Part shown: piece by piece, positions 1-9,478 of the stretch
Position numbering within the stretch: position 1 is the first letter of the stretch
Layout of the letters: every line of letters begins with the position of its first letter
Assembly (NCBI GenBank): GCA_013289685.1
Contig: JABCZL010000004.1
Coordinates: forward strand, 124,001 to 188,000
Source: Acidobacteriota bacterium
GTDB lineage: Bacteria > Acidobacteriota > Terriglobia > Terriglobales > Acidobacteriaceae
Length of the DNA stretch: 64,000 bases
Direction of reading: 5' to 3'
Program-made: the position numbers and the translations under genes
Notes under the pieces: model-generated
What the model saw: the letters and a program-made list of their open reading frames with translations, nothing else
Database searches by the model: none
Told to the model about the DNA's origin: nothing

Positions 1-948
1 GGCACAAATGCCTTTGGCGATCCCATCGAAGAGAATAAGTACAACACCAAATTGCCCGAGGTGCATGACGTGCTGCGCGGATTGCGCAAAGTGGCGGACG
101 AACACAATGCAGTGCTGATCGGAGAGACCTGGACTGCCGACATCGCGGAACTCAACAAGTATTACGGCGAGGGCAACAACGAGCTGCAGCTGCCCATGGA
201 TTTTCTTTTCACCACGGTGAACAAGCTTTCGCCCGCCGACTTCCGCAAGCAGATTGCTGCCGTCGATGCCGCTTCCGGCTGGCCAACATTCGTTATCAGC
301 AACCACGATATCGTCCGCTCCTATGACCGCTATGGTGACGGCGAGCATAACGATCAGATCGCGAAGCTTATGGCCGGGCTGTATCTGACTCTGCGCGGAA
401 CTCCCATCATGTATTACGGTGAAGAGATTGGGATGAAGACCACACCGCCCACGCGTAAGGAAGATGTCAAAGATCCGATCGGCCGCACGGGCTGGCCCAG
501 GGAGAAGGGGCGGGACGGTGAGCGTACACCCATGCAGTGGGATAACAGAGAGAACGCCGGGTTTTCCAAGGCTATACCGTGGCTTCCCGTGCCTCCGACG
601 GCCAAGACCCACAACGTCGCCGACGAGTCTAAAGATCCGGAGTCGGTGCTCAATTTCTACAAGAAGGTGCTCAAGCTGCGCCATACGAATAAGGCCCTGC
701 TGGATGGAACCTATACTGCGCTGAATGATAACGATCAAAACGTCCTGTCGTATATGCGTACGTACAAGGGCCAGGCGGTTCTGGTGGCCCTGAATATGTC
801 AGGAGCGGAGCGGAAGGTGAATTTTGAATTGAGTAAGGACGGGTTCTCGTCAGCGAAGAGTCTGGTGGCGACCGGAAAATCTTCGGCTACCGGAACTGTC
901 GTGACGCTGGAGCCTTACGGAGTTTTCATCGGCCAGCTTTCGAAGTGA
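1..948 (+). CDS. GH13 alpha-glucosidase, C-terminal part (5' cut by window edge)
   Basis: The reading frame is open from base 1 to the stop, so this is the last 315 residues of a longer gene. It is the C-terminal half of a family GH13 alpha-glucosidase/oligo-1,6-glucosidase, which hydrolyses alpha-linked malto- or isomalto-oligosaccharides. Two conserved GH13 regions are visible: LIGETW, holding the general acid Glu, and VISNHD, holding the transition-state Asp, followed by the usual RGTPIMYYGEEIGM. The nucleophile Asp and the N-terminal barrel lie outside the window. A beta-sandwich C-terminal domain ends the protein. Exact substrate cannot be set from this part. The next gene is convergent, with two hairpins in the gap. 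Confidence 0.9.
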   Translation, partial: GTNAFGDPIEENKYNTKLPEVHDVLRGLRKVADEHNAVLIGETWTADIAELNKYYGEGNNELQLPMDFLFTTVNKLSPADFRKQIAAVDAASGWPTFVISNHDIVRSYDRYGDGEHNDQIAKLMAGLYLTLRGTPIMYYGEEIGMKTTPPTRKEDVKDPIGRTGWPREKGRDGERTPMQWDNRENAGFSKAIPWLPVPPTAKTHNVADESKDPESVLNFYKKVLKLRHTNKALLDGTYTALNDNDQNVLSYMRTYKGQAVLVALNMSGAERKVNFELSKDGFSSAKSLVATGKSSATGTVVTLEPYGVFIGQLSK

Positions 949-1057
949 GGGGATGGAGGAGTATTGAACTTCCATTCGCAGCCACTGGCAGAGCAGAGAG
1001 CGGTGGTAAAGACGTAGAGCAAGCCATTTCACGACAAGGGCAATGCGCTGCTTGCGC

Positions 1058-1098
1058 CGTGGGCGAGACGCCCACGGGACAGCCGGCGAGTCGCCGGC
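1058..1098. terminator. Two tandem short-loop hairpins between convergent genes
   Basis: Bases 1058-1076 form a perfect 8-bp stem with a 3-base loop (CGTGGGCG aga CGCCCACG) and bases 1082-1098 a perfect 7-bp stem with a 3-base loop (GCCGGCG agt CGCCGGC). They lie between the ends of the GH13 gene and the convergent glycoside hydrolase, so they could end transcription both ways. There is no clear U-tract; they may instead be REP-like elements. Confidence 0.5.
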
Positions 1099-1102
1099 GC
1101 TA

Positions 1103-4100
1103 CTAGAAGCCGTACTTGGCTACGATCTTCTTTTCTTTTTTTCCAATCACGACAATTGCGGCGTGTTCCGCGGGCAATGTGAACGCAATCGGCACGCCGG
1201 TGGACTGGTCGTGCAGGCTGATATTGGTGTCGTTCGCAGAGTCTGAAACAAGGACGTAGAGCACGGAGTCCGCCAGGACGGTGGGAAATATCAGCACCCC
1301 GGGCGGCAGAGGCGTTTGCTGGCTGAACATCGGCGTGATGTTCAGCCTGGTTGCGACATAGGCATAGAGTTCGGATGCCCCGTGCAGGTCCTCGGCGAGT
1401 TCGACCGGGTAGGATGTCCAGAAGATCCGGCCTTTGCCGCGAGAGAGTTCTTTGAAGTTCGATCCATCGTCGAAGCGCAGGGAATCCAGCCAGTTTTGTT
1501 GGGGCTGACCAAAAGCCAGGGCTAGCGAACGGTCCGCGATGCGCACTGTGGCGTTGTGATAGGTCAGGGGTTCGACGTGCGCTGCGAGTCCAAGTTCGGC
1601 GGCTCGATGGACGATCTGCCAGTGCTCGTCGCGATCGACTGGACCCGAGACCAGGAGGTTGCCGCCGGCGTCCACATAATTCAGCAGAGCCCGCCATGCG
1701 GTTTCGGTCAACGCTTGCGGGGAGGGCAGAATGGCGAGCTTGGGTGAGCCGAGTTTCTCGATCTGATTTTCCGCGATCACATAAGCGGGCAGGTGGGCGT
1801 CATAAGCGAGGGCACGAACCGCGTTCTGTTGGGCTGCCACTTGGAAATCGGCGAGGACGGAGAACTGTGCGGCCTGCGATGTGACGATTGCGATGGAAGG
1901 CAGCTGCGGGTCACGAAGGTGCTCGTGCAACGACGGGGCGAATTCGGCGAAGGCGCGCAACAGCGTGGCCTCCGGCTTCTCGGTGTAGTCGGTCCGGACG
2001 GCGCCGATCGGGGTCTCGTTGCTCTCCGTCATAGCGGAATTTGTGTTCCAGAGCCATTCGATGGCGCCGGAACCTTGAATGAACGACGCGGCAATTTTTC
2101 GTTCGAGAAGAGCGGCCTCGCTCTCCGGCGTGCGGCGGGCGATCTCGTCGATGTTTAATTCGCGCTGCAGTCCTGTTTCCTGAATCAGCATCGCTTTACC
2201 GGGCTGCTTGGCTGCGAGCGAATCCCACAGGATGTGGTCATTGAGCCACCAGGAATGATTGGTGGTCAAGTCGACGGACTGGCCCCAGAAAGCGGGTGAG
2301 AGACGATCTTGAATACCGCCTTCATCCTGGCCAACGGTTACGAGTTGTTGAGAGCCCGTGGACCGGATCGTGTCGCGCATGGTGCTTGCCCAGTGGGCGA
2401 ATGATTCCTGAGCGAACAGAAAATAGTCATGCAGGCGCAACGAGTTCGTTCCGGTGTACATGCCGCGCGGGGAGAACTCGTCTTCGCGCGGTAGAGAGAT
2501 CATTCCCGCAACGGAGTCGGGAGGAGCATTCCATAGCGCGGCGAGTTTTGCGCGATTGGGATACCGTTGGCTCAGCCAGTTGTTCCAGGCCGCGAGCTCG
2601 ATGGCATCGCCGTTAGGGCGCGTCTTCCACAGATGCTGAGAAAAACTCGGCTCGTTGATGAGATCCCACGCGAGGAAGGGCACGTCGCGGAAGCGCGCGA
2701 CAACAGACGAAATCAGAGTCTGCTGACGGCGGACGGCCTCAGGGTCGAGGAAGGCGTTAACGCCTCCGAGAACGTCGGGGAGGAAGGCAAAGAAATTGAA
2801 CTGCACCGGCAGGCCGTACTTGCGGGCAGTCATTAAGTAAGCTTCGAGCGTGCGCAGAGTGCGTTCGTAAGGTTGGCCGTTTTCGTCGCAGAATTTGTCC
2901 CAGCCGGTCCACCATCCGGTGCGGATCATGTTGAGCCCGGCATCGTGAATCTGGCCGAGATCCTGGTTCCAGACATACACGTTGGGATGCTCGAAGAAGA
3001 GGCGCTGCACTTCGCTCGACATATACGTGGTACCGACGATGGCGAGAGGATGGCCATCGAGTTCGAAGTAATCGTGATTGACGCCGAGATGCGGGCCGGA
3101 GCGGAGGAAGGATTCGTCGCGGATCCAGAAGGCGGAATGATAGATGGCGCGAATCCGTGTTCCTTCCACCAGCTGCGCATTGATGATGTAGAGGCCCTTG
3201 CCTGACGGCGCAGGCATCACGACGGGATCGTTGGATGGAAGCGCAGCAGTGACGGTGGAGCGATTCGAAGGCTGGGCTTCGGGGAAGGAAGTAATCTTCA
3301 GGGAGACGGGAGCCTTGGGTGGTGCTGCCGCATGCCATTGCACTCGCAGTTCGACGGACTCGCCTTGCAGGTAGAGCGGCAACGCTGGGCGGACGGTGAA
3401 CTCCTCGGCGCCCTGCAATGCCCGCTCCGCAAGGGATTGCAGGAGCGTGGCGTTATCGAAGAACTCGCGCGAAAGTTCCGCATTGACGAAAATCCAGCGT
3501 CCGCCGTCGAAACCGTTTCGGTAGTGATCGACCTGGAGGACCGGCGCGGATAATTTGCGGCCCTGCTTGACGCCCCAGGCGATTGTGTCGAGGCGGGCGT
3601 CGATGGAGCCGGCGGCGCCGCCGCGCTGGTAAAGATCGACCGCGCTCAGACGAATCACTGGGCTGAAAGCGCGCTTCCATGCGAACGCGGGAAGCTGCCA
3701 GGGCAGTTCGGGATTGGGCTGGAACTGCAGACCGTCGGAGCCGGGGGTTTCCTGGTACTGGTCGATCATGAGCGGGCGAATGAAACGGACGCTGTAATCG
3801 CGCAGATGCCAGCCGCCGGAATCGCGGTAGGCGGCGCGAGTGAAGGGCATTCCACCGAGCACCAGAAGATTGCCTCCGCGGTCGAGAAACTGCTTGATCG
3901 CCGGCCAAGCTTCCTCAGGAAAGGACGAGCCGTAGGGGAGAACCAAGAGGCGGGTTGACGGTGTGGCCAGAGCGTCGCGAAGGTGGTTTGCGTCGGTCTG
4001 CTCTGCCCCCGGCGGCATTGCGGCCAGTTGCTCCGGGAACGGGGCGGCGGAGTCGGCTGCCGGAAATCCGGGTTCGCTGAACACGACCACGGTGGATGTG

Positions 4101-4177
4101 CCGGCTTGGGCAAAGAGTGCGGATTGGCAGACTAGAAAAGAGAAGGCGGCGACAGCGAAGAGCACAGGTTCGCGCAT
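1103..4177 (-). CDS. Secreted clan GH-A glycoside hydrolase (beta-galactosidase-like), 1024 aa
   Basis: An N-terminal signal peptide (about residues 1-23) suggests export. Residues about 360-680 form a TIM-barrel-type hydrolase: the motif WDLINEPSF gives a candidate acid/base Glu at about 509 and LIQETGL a candidate nucleophile Glu at about 667, as in clan GH-A families such as GH5 and GH42. Before it (about 27-260) and after it (about 740-900) lie Rossmann-like segments of the glutamine-amidotransferase/trimerisation type (LLVLGG, NLLVSGP) seen in GH42-like enzymes. The start is ATG with no strong ribosome site. It is divergent from the sugar permease, which fits a saccharide-use locus. Family number and substrate are uncertain. 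Confidence 0.75.
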   Translation of the reverse strand: MREPVLFAVAAFSFLVCQSALFAQAGTSTVVVFSEPGFPAADSAAPFPEQLAAMPPGAEQTDANHLRDALATPSTRLLVLPYGSSFPEEAWPAIKQFLDRGGNLLVLGGMPFTRAAYRDSGGWHLRDYSVRFIRPLMIDQYQETPGSDGLQFQPNPELPWQLPAFAWKRAFSPVIRLSAVDLYQRGGAAGSIDARLDTIAWGVKQGRKLSAPVLQVDHYRNGFDGGRWIFVNAELSREFFDNATLLQSLAERALQGAEEFTVRPALPLYLQGESVELRVQWHAAAPPKAPVSLKITSFPEAQPSNRSTVTAALPSNDPVVMPAPSGKGLYIINAQLVEGTRIRAIYHSAFWIRDESFLRSGPHLGVNHDYFELDGHPLAIVGTTYMSSEVQRLFFEHPNVYVWNQDLGQIHDAGLNMIRTGWWTGWDKFCDENGQPYERTLRTLEAYLMTARKYGLPVQFNFFAFLPDVLGGVNAFLDPEAVRRQQTLISSVVARFRDVPFLAWDLINEPSFSQHLWKTRPNGDAIELAAWNNWLSQRYPNRAKLAALWNAPPDSVAGMISLPREDEFSPRGMYTGTNSLRLHDYFLFAQESFAHWASTMRDTIRSTGSQQLVTVGQDEGGIQDRLSPAFWGQSVDLTTNHSWWLNDHILWDSLAAKQPGKAMLIQETGLQRELNIDEIARRTPESEAALLERKIAASFIQGSGAIEWLWNTNSAMTESNETPIGAVRTDYTEKPEATLLRAFAEFAPSLHEHLRDPQLPSIAIVTSQAAQFSVLADFQVAAQQNAVRALAYDAHLPAYVIAENQIEKLGSPKLAILPSPQALTETAWRALLNYVDAGGNLLVSGPVDRDEHWQIVHRAAELGLAAHVEPLTYHNATVRIADRSLALAFGQPQQNWLDSLRFDDGSNFKELSRGKGRIFWTSYPVELAEDLHGASELYAYVATRLNITPMFSQQTPLPPGVLIFPTVLADSVLYVLVSDSANDTNISLHDQSTGVPIAFTLPAEHAAIVVIGKKEKKIVAKYGF

Positions 4178-4251
4178 GAGTGTGGCCTGATGAGGAGAAT
4201 TCGACAGGCGGAGACGATTGCAGTCTCCGGTATGGGGCTTGGATTGTCAAG

Positions 4252-4269
4252 CTAGAGAAACGATTTTCT
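4252..4269. promoter_or_regulatory. Possible LacI-family operator
   Basis: The stretch AGAGAAACGATTTTCTAG is an imperfect palindrome centred on CG, the usual shape of LacI-family operators. It lies between the divergent glycoside hydrolase and sugar permease, and a LacI regulator is encoded 1.4 kb away. Arms match only partly, so this is a weak call. Confidence 0.25.
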
Positions 4270-4410
4270 AGAGTATCAATTCGATATCGAGTTAAGAAAA
4301 ATGCGTAAAAGCAAGCTCTGGCGATGCTATGATGGCCGCGTTCTTCGATTTGTGCAGCTGATTCGCGCAATTTGATTTGCGCAAAATTTGGAAGGGTGGA
4401 TACAGCACTC

Positions 4411-5715
4411 ATGGCAATCGCAGCCCCCAACACTTCTACTACGACCACGGCGCCGGGGGCGGGGCAGAGCTACGGCGCTCCGCTGGCGACAGTGACAACG
4501 CTATTCTTCATGTGGGGATTTCTTACCTGCCTGAATGACATTCTGGTTCCACATCTGAAATCGATTTTCGACCTGAATTACCGGCAGTCCCAGCTGATTC
4601 AGCTCGCATTTTTTGGCGCATATGCCGTCTTTTCCATCCCGTCGGCGAAGGTTATTGACTGGATCGGCTATCAACGGTCCATGGTGGTCGGCCTTCTCAC
4701 CATGGGTGTCGGTGCGTTCCTGTTCGTGCCCGCGGCCAGCGCTGCTTCGTACCGGTTGTTCTTGGGTGCACTCATCGTTTTAGCAGCTGGGATTACCTGC
4801 CTGCAGGTCGCAGCTAATCCGTACGTTTCCGTGCTGGGGAAGCCAGAGACCGCATCGAGCCGGCTGAATTTGACTCAGGCGTTTAATTCCCTCGGAACGT
4901 TCCTGGCGCCGTTTTTCGGCGGCCTGCTGATTCTGAGCGCCGCCCCTAAGACGATGGGTGACATACGAGCGATGGCGCCAGACGTCCTCCAGGCTTACCG
5001 CCTGCACGAAGCTGCGACGGTCAAGACGCCGTATGTCGGTCTTGGAATTGCTCTAGTCGTGCTGGCGGCTGCGATCGGCAGTTTCAAGTTGCCAAAGATC
5101 GAACATGCGCAGCATAAAGTCGGGGAGAAAGTGAACGATTCGATCTGGAAGCATCCAAGTCTAATCTTCGGTGCCATCGCGATCTTTGTGTATGTCGGTG
5201 CCGAGGTCTCCATCGGTAGCTTCCTGGTGAACTACTTCAGCCAACCCGATATCGGGGGATTGACGGAAAAAGCTGCCGCCAACCTCGTCGCCTTCTATTG
5301 GGGAGGCGCGATGGTAGGCCGTTTTATTGGCTCCGGACTCCTGCAAGAGATGAAAACCGGACAATTGCTCGGCATTTGCGCGGTGAGCGCCGCTGCCCTC
5401 GTCGGAATTTCTATGCTGGCTACGGGACACCTTGCGATGTACAGCATCATCCTGGTTGGATTCTTTAATTCAATCATGTTCCCCAGCATCTTTACTCTGG
5501 GTGTGGCCGAGCTCGGCCCGCTCACCGGCGACGGTTCGGGATTCATGATCATGGCGATCGTTGGCGGAGCAATCATTCCGTATGCGCAAGGCGCGATTGC
5601 CGATCGGATCGGCATTCATCACGCGTTCTTCCTGCCCGTCGTGTGTTACCTGTATATCCTCTTCTTTGCTTTGAGCGGATCGAAGCCGAATAGCCAACGC
5701 TATGCAAAAGCGTAA
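4411..5715 (+). CDS. Sugar:proton symporter, FucP/GluP type MFS permease
   Basis: The 434-aa protein is an inner-membrane major facilitator of the FHS (fucose-galactose-glucose) family. Family marks include LFFMWGFLTCLNDILVPHLK near the N-terminus, the AANPYVSVLG segment and RLNLTQAFNSLGTF, with about 12 hydrophobic segments. The ATG at 4411 is preferred over an upstream in-frame TTG at 4372, because a GGTGGA-like ribosome site precedes it and the family N-terminus starts there. It probably imports a hexose or fucose released by the neighbouring glycoside hydrolases; the sugar cannot be told from the sequence. The LacI regulator downstream is the likely controller. Confidence 0.85.
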   Translation: MAIAAPNTSTTTTAPGAGQSYGAPLATVTTLFFMWGFLTCLNDILVPHLKSIFDLNYRQSQLIQLAFFGAYAVFSIPSAKVIDWIGYQRSMVVGLLTMGVGAFLFVPAASAASYRLFLGALIVLAAGITCLQVAANPYVSVLGKPETASSRLNLTQAFNSLGTFLAPFFGGLLILSAAPKTMGDIRAMAPDVLQAYRLHEAATVKTPYVGLGIALVVLAAAIGSFKLPKIEHAQHKVGEKVNDSIWKHPSLIFGAIAIFVYVGAEVSIGSFLVNYFSQPDIGGLTEKAAANLVAFYWGGAMVGRFIGSGLLQEMKTGQLLGICAVSAAALVGISMLATGHLAMYSIILVGFFNSIMFPSIFTLGVAELGPLTGDGSGFMIMAIVGGAIIPYAQGAIADRIGIHHAFFLPVVCYLYILFFALSGSKPNSQRYAKA

Positions 5716-5720
5716 CCGGT

Positions 5721-5741
5721 GCGAAGAGCAGGATCGGCTCT
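5721..5741 (+). terminator. Possible weak terminator hairpin after the FucP-type permease gene
   Basis: AAGAGC and GCTCTT are separated by about 7 bases just after the permease stop. The stem is short and no U-run follows, so support is limited. Confidence 0.25.
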
Positions 5742-5858
5742 TAGCTTCGCTCGGAATGGACAGCTTGTGTATGTGGAATCGCTGACTGGGTACTGGGATT
5801 TGTTAGGATATTTGGCCCGGAGTTTGCGACGTCACTAATTGAGACGACTTAAAAGATC

Positions 5859-6902
5859 ATGGGGCAAATTAAGAAGCCTGGCCAAAAACCAGAGGTCATT
5901 ACCCTCAAAGCCGTCGCCCAGCATATTGGACTGACTCCCGGCACGGTCTCGGCAGTTCTCAACGATTCACCGTCGGCTCGATCCATTCCGCAGGAGACCA
6001 AGAACAGGATCCATGCGGCGGCCAAGGAACTCAACTACCGGCCCAATTTTTTTGCGCGCACGTTGCGCAATAAGCGTACCTATACCATCGGAGTGATTGC
6101 GGAAGAGATTGGCGACTCCTACAGTTCGCCCATCATCAGCGGCATTGAGCAGTACTTGAGGAAGCGCGAGTATTTCTTTCTGACGGTGGTGCACCGGCAC
6201 GATCCGGTGTTGCTGACTCGATATTCGCAATTGTTGTCTGAGCGCGGAGTCGAGGGCATCATCACCGTGGATACGACCGTACAGGAGGCGCCCGCGCTGC
6301 CGACGGTTGCCATCGCCGGCCACAAGAAGCTGAAGGGGGTTACCAACATTACTCTGGATCACGTACGGGCGGCGGTTTTGGCTCTGAACCACTTCAAGGA
6401 TCTATCGCACGAACGGGTTGCCTTCATGAAAGGGAATCCTTTGAGCTCGGATGCGAAGGACCGCTGGGACGCGATCTGCCAGGTGGCTGGGGAGATTGGG
6501 ATGAAGATCGATCCCGAGTTGACGGTGCAGATTGACACCGACGATCCGACGCCGATGTTGGGTTATCCCTTCGCCAAGCAACTGCTGGCCGGCAAGAAAC
6601 CGTTTACCGCGCTTTTTGCCTATAACGACATTTCTGCGATCGGAGCGATTCGAGCCATACAGGAGCAAGGACTGCGGGTTCCGCAGGATATTTCGGTGAT
6701 GGGCTTCGATGATATTCCGGGCGCGGCGTTTTACACTCCGAGTCTGACCACGGTGCAACAGCCGTTGAATCGCATGGGAGAGGTGGCGGCCCAGGTCCTG
6801 CTGGAACGGATTGAGGGGAAGAAAGAATATCCCACAGACATCGCGATTGAGCCTGAGTTGGTCGTGCGAGAATCGACGGCGAAGGCTTCGGGGGCCTCTT
6901 AG
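5859..6902 (+). CDS. LacI-family transcriptional regulator
   Basis: A 347-aa regulator. Residues about 14-60 are the LacI helix-turn-helix and hinge (TLKAVAQHIGLTPGTVSAVL, then RPNFFARTLR), followed by a periplasmic-binding-protein-like effector domain with the usual GVIAEEIGDSYSSPII, FAYNDISAIGAIRA and VMGFDDIPGAAFYTPSLTTV. It should bind a sugar or sugar metabolite and repress or activate the nearby permeases and hydrolases; that link comes from position only. It is followed 45 bp later by an MFS gene, probably in the same transcript. Confidence 0.9.
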   Translation: MGQIKKPGQKPEVITLKAVAQHIGLTPGTVSAVLNDSPSARSIPQETKNRIHAAAKELNYRPNFFARTLRNKRTYTIGVIAEEIGDSYSSPIISGIEQYLRKREYFFLTVVHRHDPVLLTRYSQLLSERGVEGIITVDTTVQEAPALPTVAIAGHKKLKGVTNITLDHVRAAVLALNHFKDLSHERVAFMKGNPLSSDAKDRWDAICQVAGEIGMKIDPELTVQIDTDDPTPMLGYPFAKQLLAGKKPFTALFAYNDISAIGAIRAIQEQGLRVPQDISVMGFDDIPGAAFYTPSLTTVQQPLNRMGEVAAQVLLERIEGKKEYPTDIAIEPELVVRESTAKASGAS

Positions 6903-6947
6903 CATCGCGGTTCCGATATAGTAGCGGCAGAGCGTGTCTCGCCATTG

Positions 6948-8141
6948 ATGCCCCCCGCTGACTCACCAAACGCCTTTACTTCAATATCCGCCAAAGCGCT
7001 TACCTTCGCTGCGTATGCTTCGTTCGTGCCGATCGGGATCGCGACCGTGCTTCTCGGTCCGATGCTGCCGATACTGTCGGCGCGATGGTCGATGAACTAT
7101 TCCCAGGCAGGTCGTCTGTTTCCGGTCCAGTATGTGGCTTCGACCTTGGCCGTCGCTCTCTCGGGGGTGGTTGTTTCCCGCTGGGGATTTCGGTTCGCGA
7201 TCAAGGCTGGACTCGTGCTAATGAGTGCGGGGGTGGGTCTGCTGCTGGCTGGTCCGAAGGTGCTGGGGATCGTTTGCATCGGAGCATACGGAGCCGGCTT
7301 GGGCCTGGCAGTTCCAGCAGCGAATTTGCTGGTGGCGGAGGTGAATCCGGAGGGTCGCAGTTCAAAGCTGAATCTGCTGAACTTCTGCTGGAGCGCGGGT
7401 GCGGTGGCATGCCCCATTCTTGTGGCAGCGGCGGCGAAGAGCCACAAGTTCCCGCTCTTCCTGGCGGCGGTGGCGGGGTTCGCGCTGCTGGTGGCGATTG
7501 GGATCGCGGTCATGCCTTCCTCCATTGTCGAGCCCACGGCGACCCGGGATGGAGGCCGGGCGCCAGCGATTCCATGGAAGCACGGGGTTATGTGGATTTT
7601 GGGAGCGCTGTTTTTTCTGTATGTCGGAGTCGAAAACGGCTTCGGGGGATGGGTCGCATCGTTTGCCAAGAGCCTCGAACTGCCACCCGCTCTGGCGTTG
7701 ATGACTCCTTCGTTCTTTCATGCCGCGCTCATGCTGGGGAGATGGCTGGCGCCCTTGCTGCTGCGAGCGATCGACGAAATTCGACTGGCGCAAGCGGCGT
7801 TACTGGTTGCGTGCACGGGGATGGCCGGGCTGGTTTTATCGCATGGGCTGCGGGGTGTGGTGTTGAGCGCTTGTCTGGCGGGGCTGGGACTTTCTTGCGT
7901 TTATCCCATAACGATCTCGCTGCTGTCGCGGGAATTTGGGCCGGCGTCATCGCGGATCGGGTCGGTCATGTTCTTTCTGTCGAACATCGGAGGAGGACTG
8001 ATGCCGTGGATGGTCGGAGTTTCGTCGAATCATTTCGGCACGCTCAAGGCCGGACTGGCGGTGCCATTGATTGGATGTGCGGCGATGTATGGGCTGTATC
8101 TGCGAGAGTGGAAGGCGGCGGAACCGGAATTGGCGGGCTGA
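6948..8141 (+). CDS. MFS transporter, probably sugar
   Basis: A 397-aa membrane protein with about 12 hydrophobic segments and MFS loop motifs (for example VVSRWGFRFAIKAG). The arrangement resembles FucP/GlcP-like permeases more than drug pumps, but no diagnostic substrate motif is visible. ATG at 6948 is taken over the in-frame TTG just before it. It directly follows the LacI regulator and is the last plus-strand gene of the carbohydrate block; three hairpins separate it from the convergent nucleotidyltransferase gene. Confidence 0.75.
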   Translation: MPPADSPNAFTSISAKALTFAAYASFVPIGIATVLLGPMLPILSARWSMNYSQAGRLFPVQYVASTLAVALSGVVVSRWGFRFAIKAGLVLMSAGVGLLLAGPKVLGIVCIGAYGAGLGLAVPAANLLVAEVNPEGRSSKLNLLNFCWSAGAVACPILVAAAAKSHKFPLFLAAVAGFALLVAIGIAVMPSSIVEPTATRDGGRAPAIPWKHGVMWILGALFFLYVGVENGFGGWVASFAKSLELPPALALMTPSFFHAALMLGRWLAPLLLRAIDEIRLAQAALLVACTGMAGLVLSHGLRGVVLSACLAGLGLSCVYPITISLLSREFGPASSRIGSVMFFLSNIGGGLMPWMVGVSSNHFGTLKAGLAVPLIGCAAMYGLYLREWKAAEPELAG

Positions 8142-8150
8142 GCTGGTGCC

Positions 8151-8229
8151 GTCCCTTCGGGACTCACATCTTGCACGGAGTTCACCCGGCACTTCCGTGC
8201 CTGGCTTTCACATGCCGCCGCTTCGCGGC
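8151..8229. repeat. Three consecutive hairpins, REP-like or bidirectional terminator
   Basis: Three small stem-loops follow each other: 8151-8163 (GTCCC ttc GGGAC), 8188-8201 (GGCAC ttcc GTGCC) and 8214-8229 (GCCGC, 6-base loop, GCGGC). They fill the gap between two convergent genes. Serial short stems with TTC-rich loops look like an interspersed repeat; whether they stop transcription is inferred from position. Confidence 0.45.
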
Positions 8230-8266
8230 TGAACGTTCGCTTGTTCTCGATATCCGAATCAGCGAA

Positions 8267-9430
8267 TTAGGAGCGGACAAATCTTGCTGCCAGGCGGGAG
8301 AGCCGGATTAGCCGGTACAAGGGGAACAGTTGTGCGGGGAGACGCACGGCTTGCCATTCGCCGGGGCCGGGAGTGAAGACCAGGCGTCGGAGGAATCGCA
8401 GGCGATCCGATGGCCGCTCGCGCAGACGCATCATGAGGCGAAAGTAGGCCAGCGACTCCACGTTGTATTCGGCCCCGCTCGCGATTTGCATTTGAATCTC
8501 TTCCACTAACGAGAGCGTCGCGGCATCTTCGGAGAGATTCGCCTGCGCCGCTGGCGGGATCGCGACGTCTAAGAGCCGGTTCGCCAGCAGCATGGTGACG
8601 CGCAGGATGCGCACAATGCCTAGCTCCCCCGCCTGAGAACCGATCCAGTCCCAGTCCAGACTCGCGAGGCTCATGATTCGCGCGATGTCGCAGAGCCAGA
8701 TCAGGCGTCCCCAGACGTGTTTGGCGGCATGCGCCGACAGGACCAGCAGCAAGTCCTCCGACGAAGGCGTCTTCACGGCGTGACCGGCGACAGTGATCGT
8801 GGCTGCCCGCTGGAACAGGCCGCCCATCTCGAAGTCCATGGCATAAAAGCGAGGCTGAATCGCCCACTGCAGTTCAAGAAGGTTCGGGCCGGCCGCGCCA
8901 TCGAAGGCACATTCGTATCCCGATTTCAGATAGGCCCGTTCCTCCATCTTGGAAAAGACCAGGTGGGGCGTGTAGCCGAGTTCGCGTACGGCAGCGCGGG
9001 CACGCGGCAAATCCTGGGGGCGGATCAGCATGTCAATATCGCCGACTTGCCGCAGCGCGATGTCTCCGTAAGCCAGCTCCGCCAGAGCCAGGCCTTTGTA
9101 GGGCATGACCTCAATGCCGAGAACGGACAAGCGATCCGCGATTCGAATCAATTCGCGTGAAAGAAATAAGGCTTTGTGCAGGTTGGTCTGATACAGGTGC
9201 TTCAGCGCCGACATCTCAGCGGGAGGAACGGCATCCGCAATTCCAACCAGAGCCTGGTAGAGAAGGGGCTGTGTGCGGTGATGGTCGGCGAGGTCGAAGA
9301 GAAGCTTCCACCGGACCGGTGCGCGTGACAACGCGTGAAGACGGGCGGTCTTTTCCTCGCGGGAACGCTCCGAACACGCAGTTAGTACAAAGGACCACTC
9401 GGCATCGAGTGTGGTGCTAGTCCCGGGCAT
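8267..9430 (-). CDS. Nucleotidyltransferase-fold protein of the RiPP-like operon
   Basis: A 387-aa protein of the nucleotidyltransferase family often called NTP_transf_5. The core motif is visible at about residues 108-145: MPYKGLALAELAYGD, then RQVGDIDMLI, where the two Asp would bind metal. Members of this family sit in lasso-peptide and exopolysaccharide clusters, and some are reported to act on phosphorylated peptides together with an HPr-kinase-like partner. It is the last gene of the minus-strand operon, 48 bp after the radical SAM gene. A role in decorating the encoded peptide is inference from the gene set. Confidence 0.75.
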   Translation of the reverse strand: MPGTSTTLDAEWSFVLTACSERSREEKTARLHALSRAPVRWKLLFDLADHHRTQPLLYQALVGIADAVPPAEMSALKHLYQTNLHKALFLSRELIRIADRLSVLGIEVMPYKGLALAELAYGDIALRQVGDIDMLIRPQDLPRARAAVRELGYTPHLVFSKMEERAYLKSGYECAFDGAAGPNLLELQWAIQPRFYAMDFEMGGLFQRAATITVAGHAVKTPSSEDLLLVLSAHAAKHVWGRLIWLCDIARIMSLASLDWDWIGSQAGELGIVRILRVTMLLANRLLDVAIPPAAQANLSEDAATLSLVEEIQMQIASGAEYNVESLAYFRLMMRLRERPSDRLRFLRRLVFTPGPGEWQAVRLPAQLFPLYRLIRLSRLAARFVRS

Positions 9431-9478
9431 GTCTTCGGTCGGTAAGTCTTACGATGGGCCGGTAGAAGCGCGTCCAGA

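Noticed and set aside
7085-8311. Plus-strand open frame of 408 codons
   Set aside because: Overlaps the MFS transporter in another frame; Gly/Ser/Arg-rich without hydrophobic segments or motifs.
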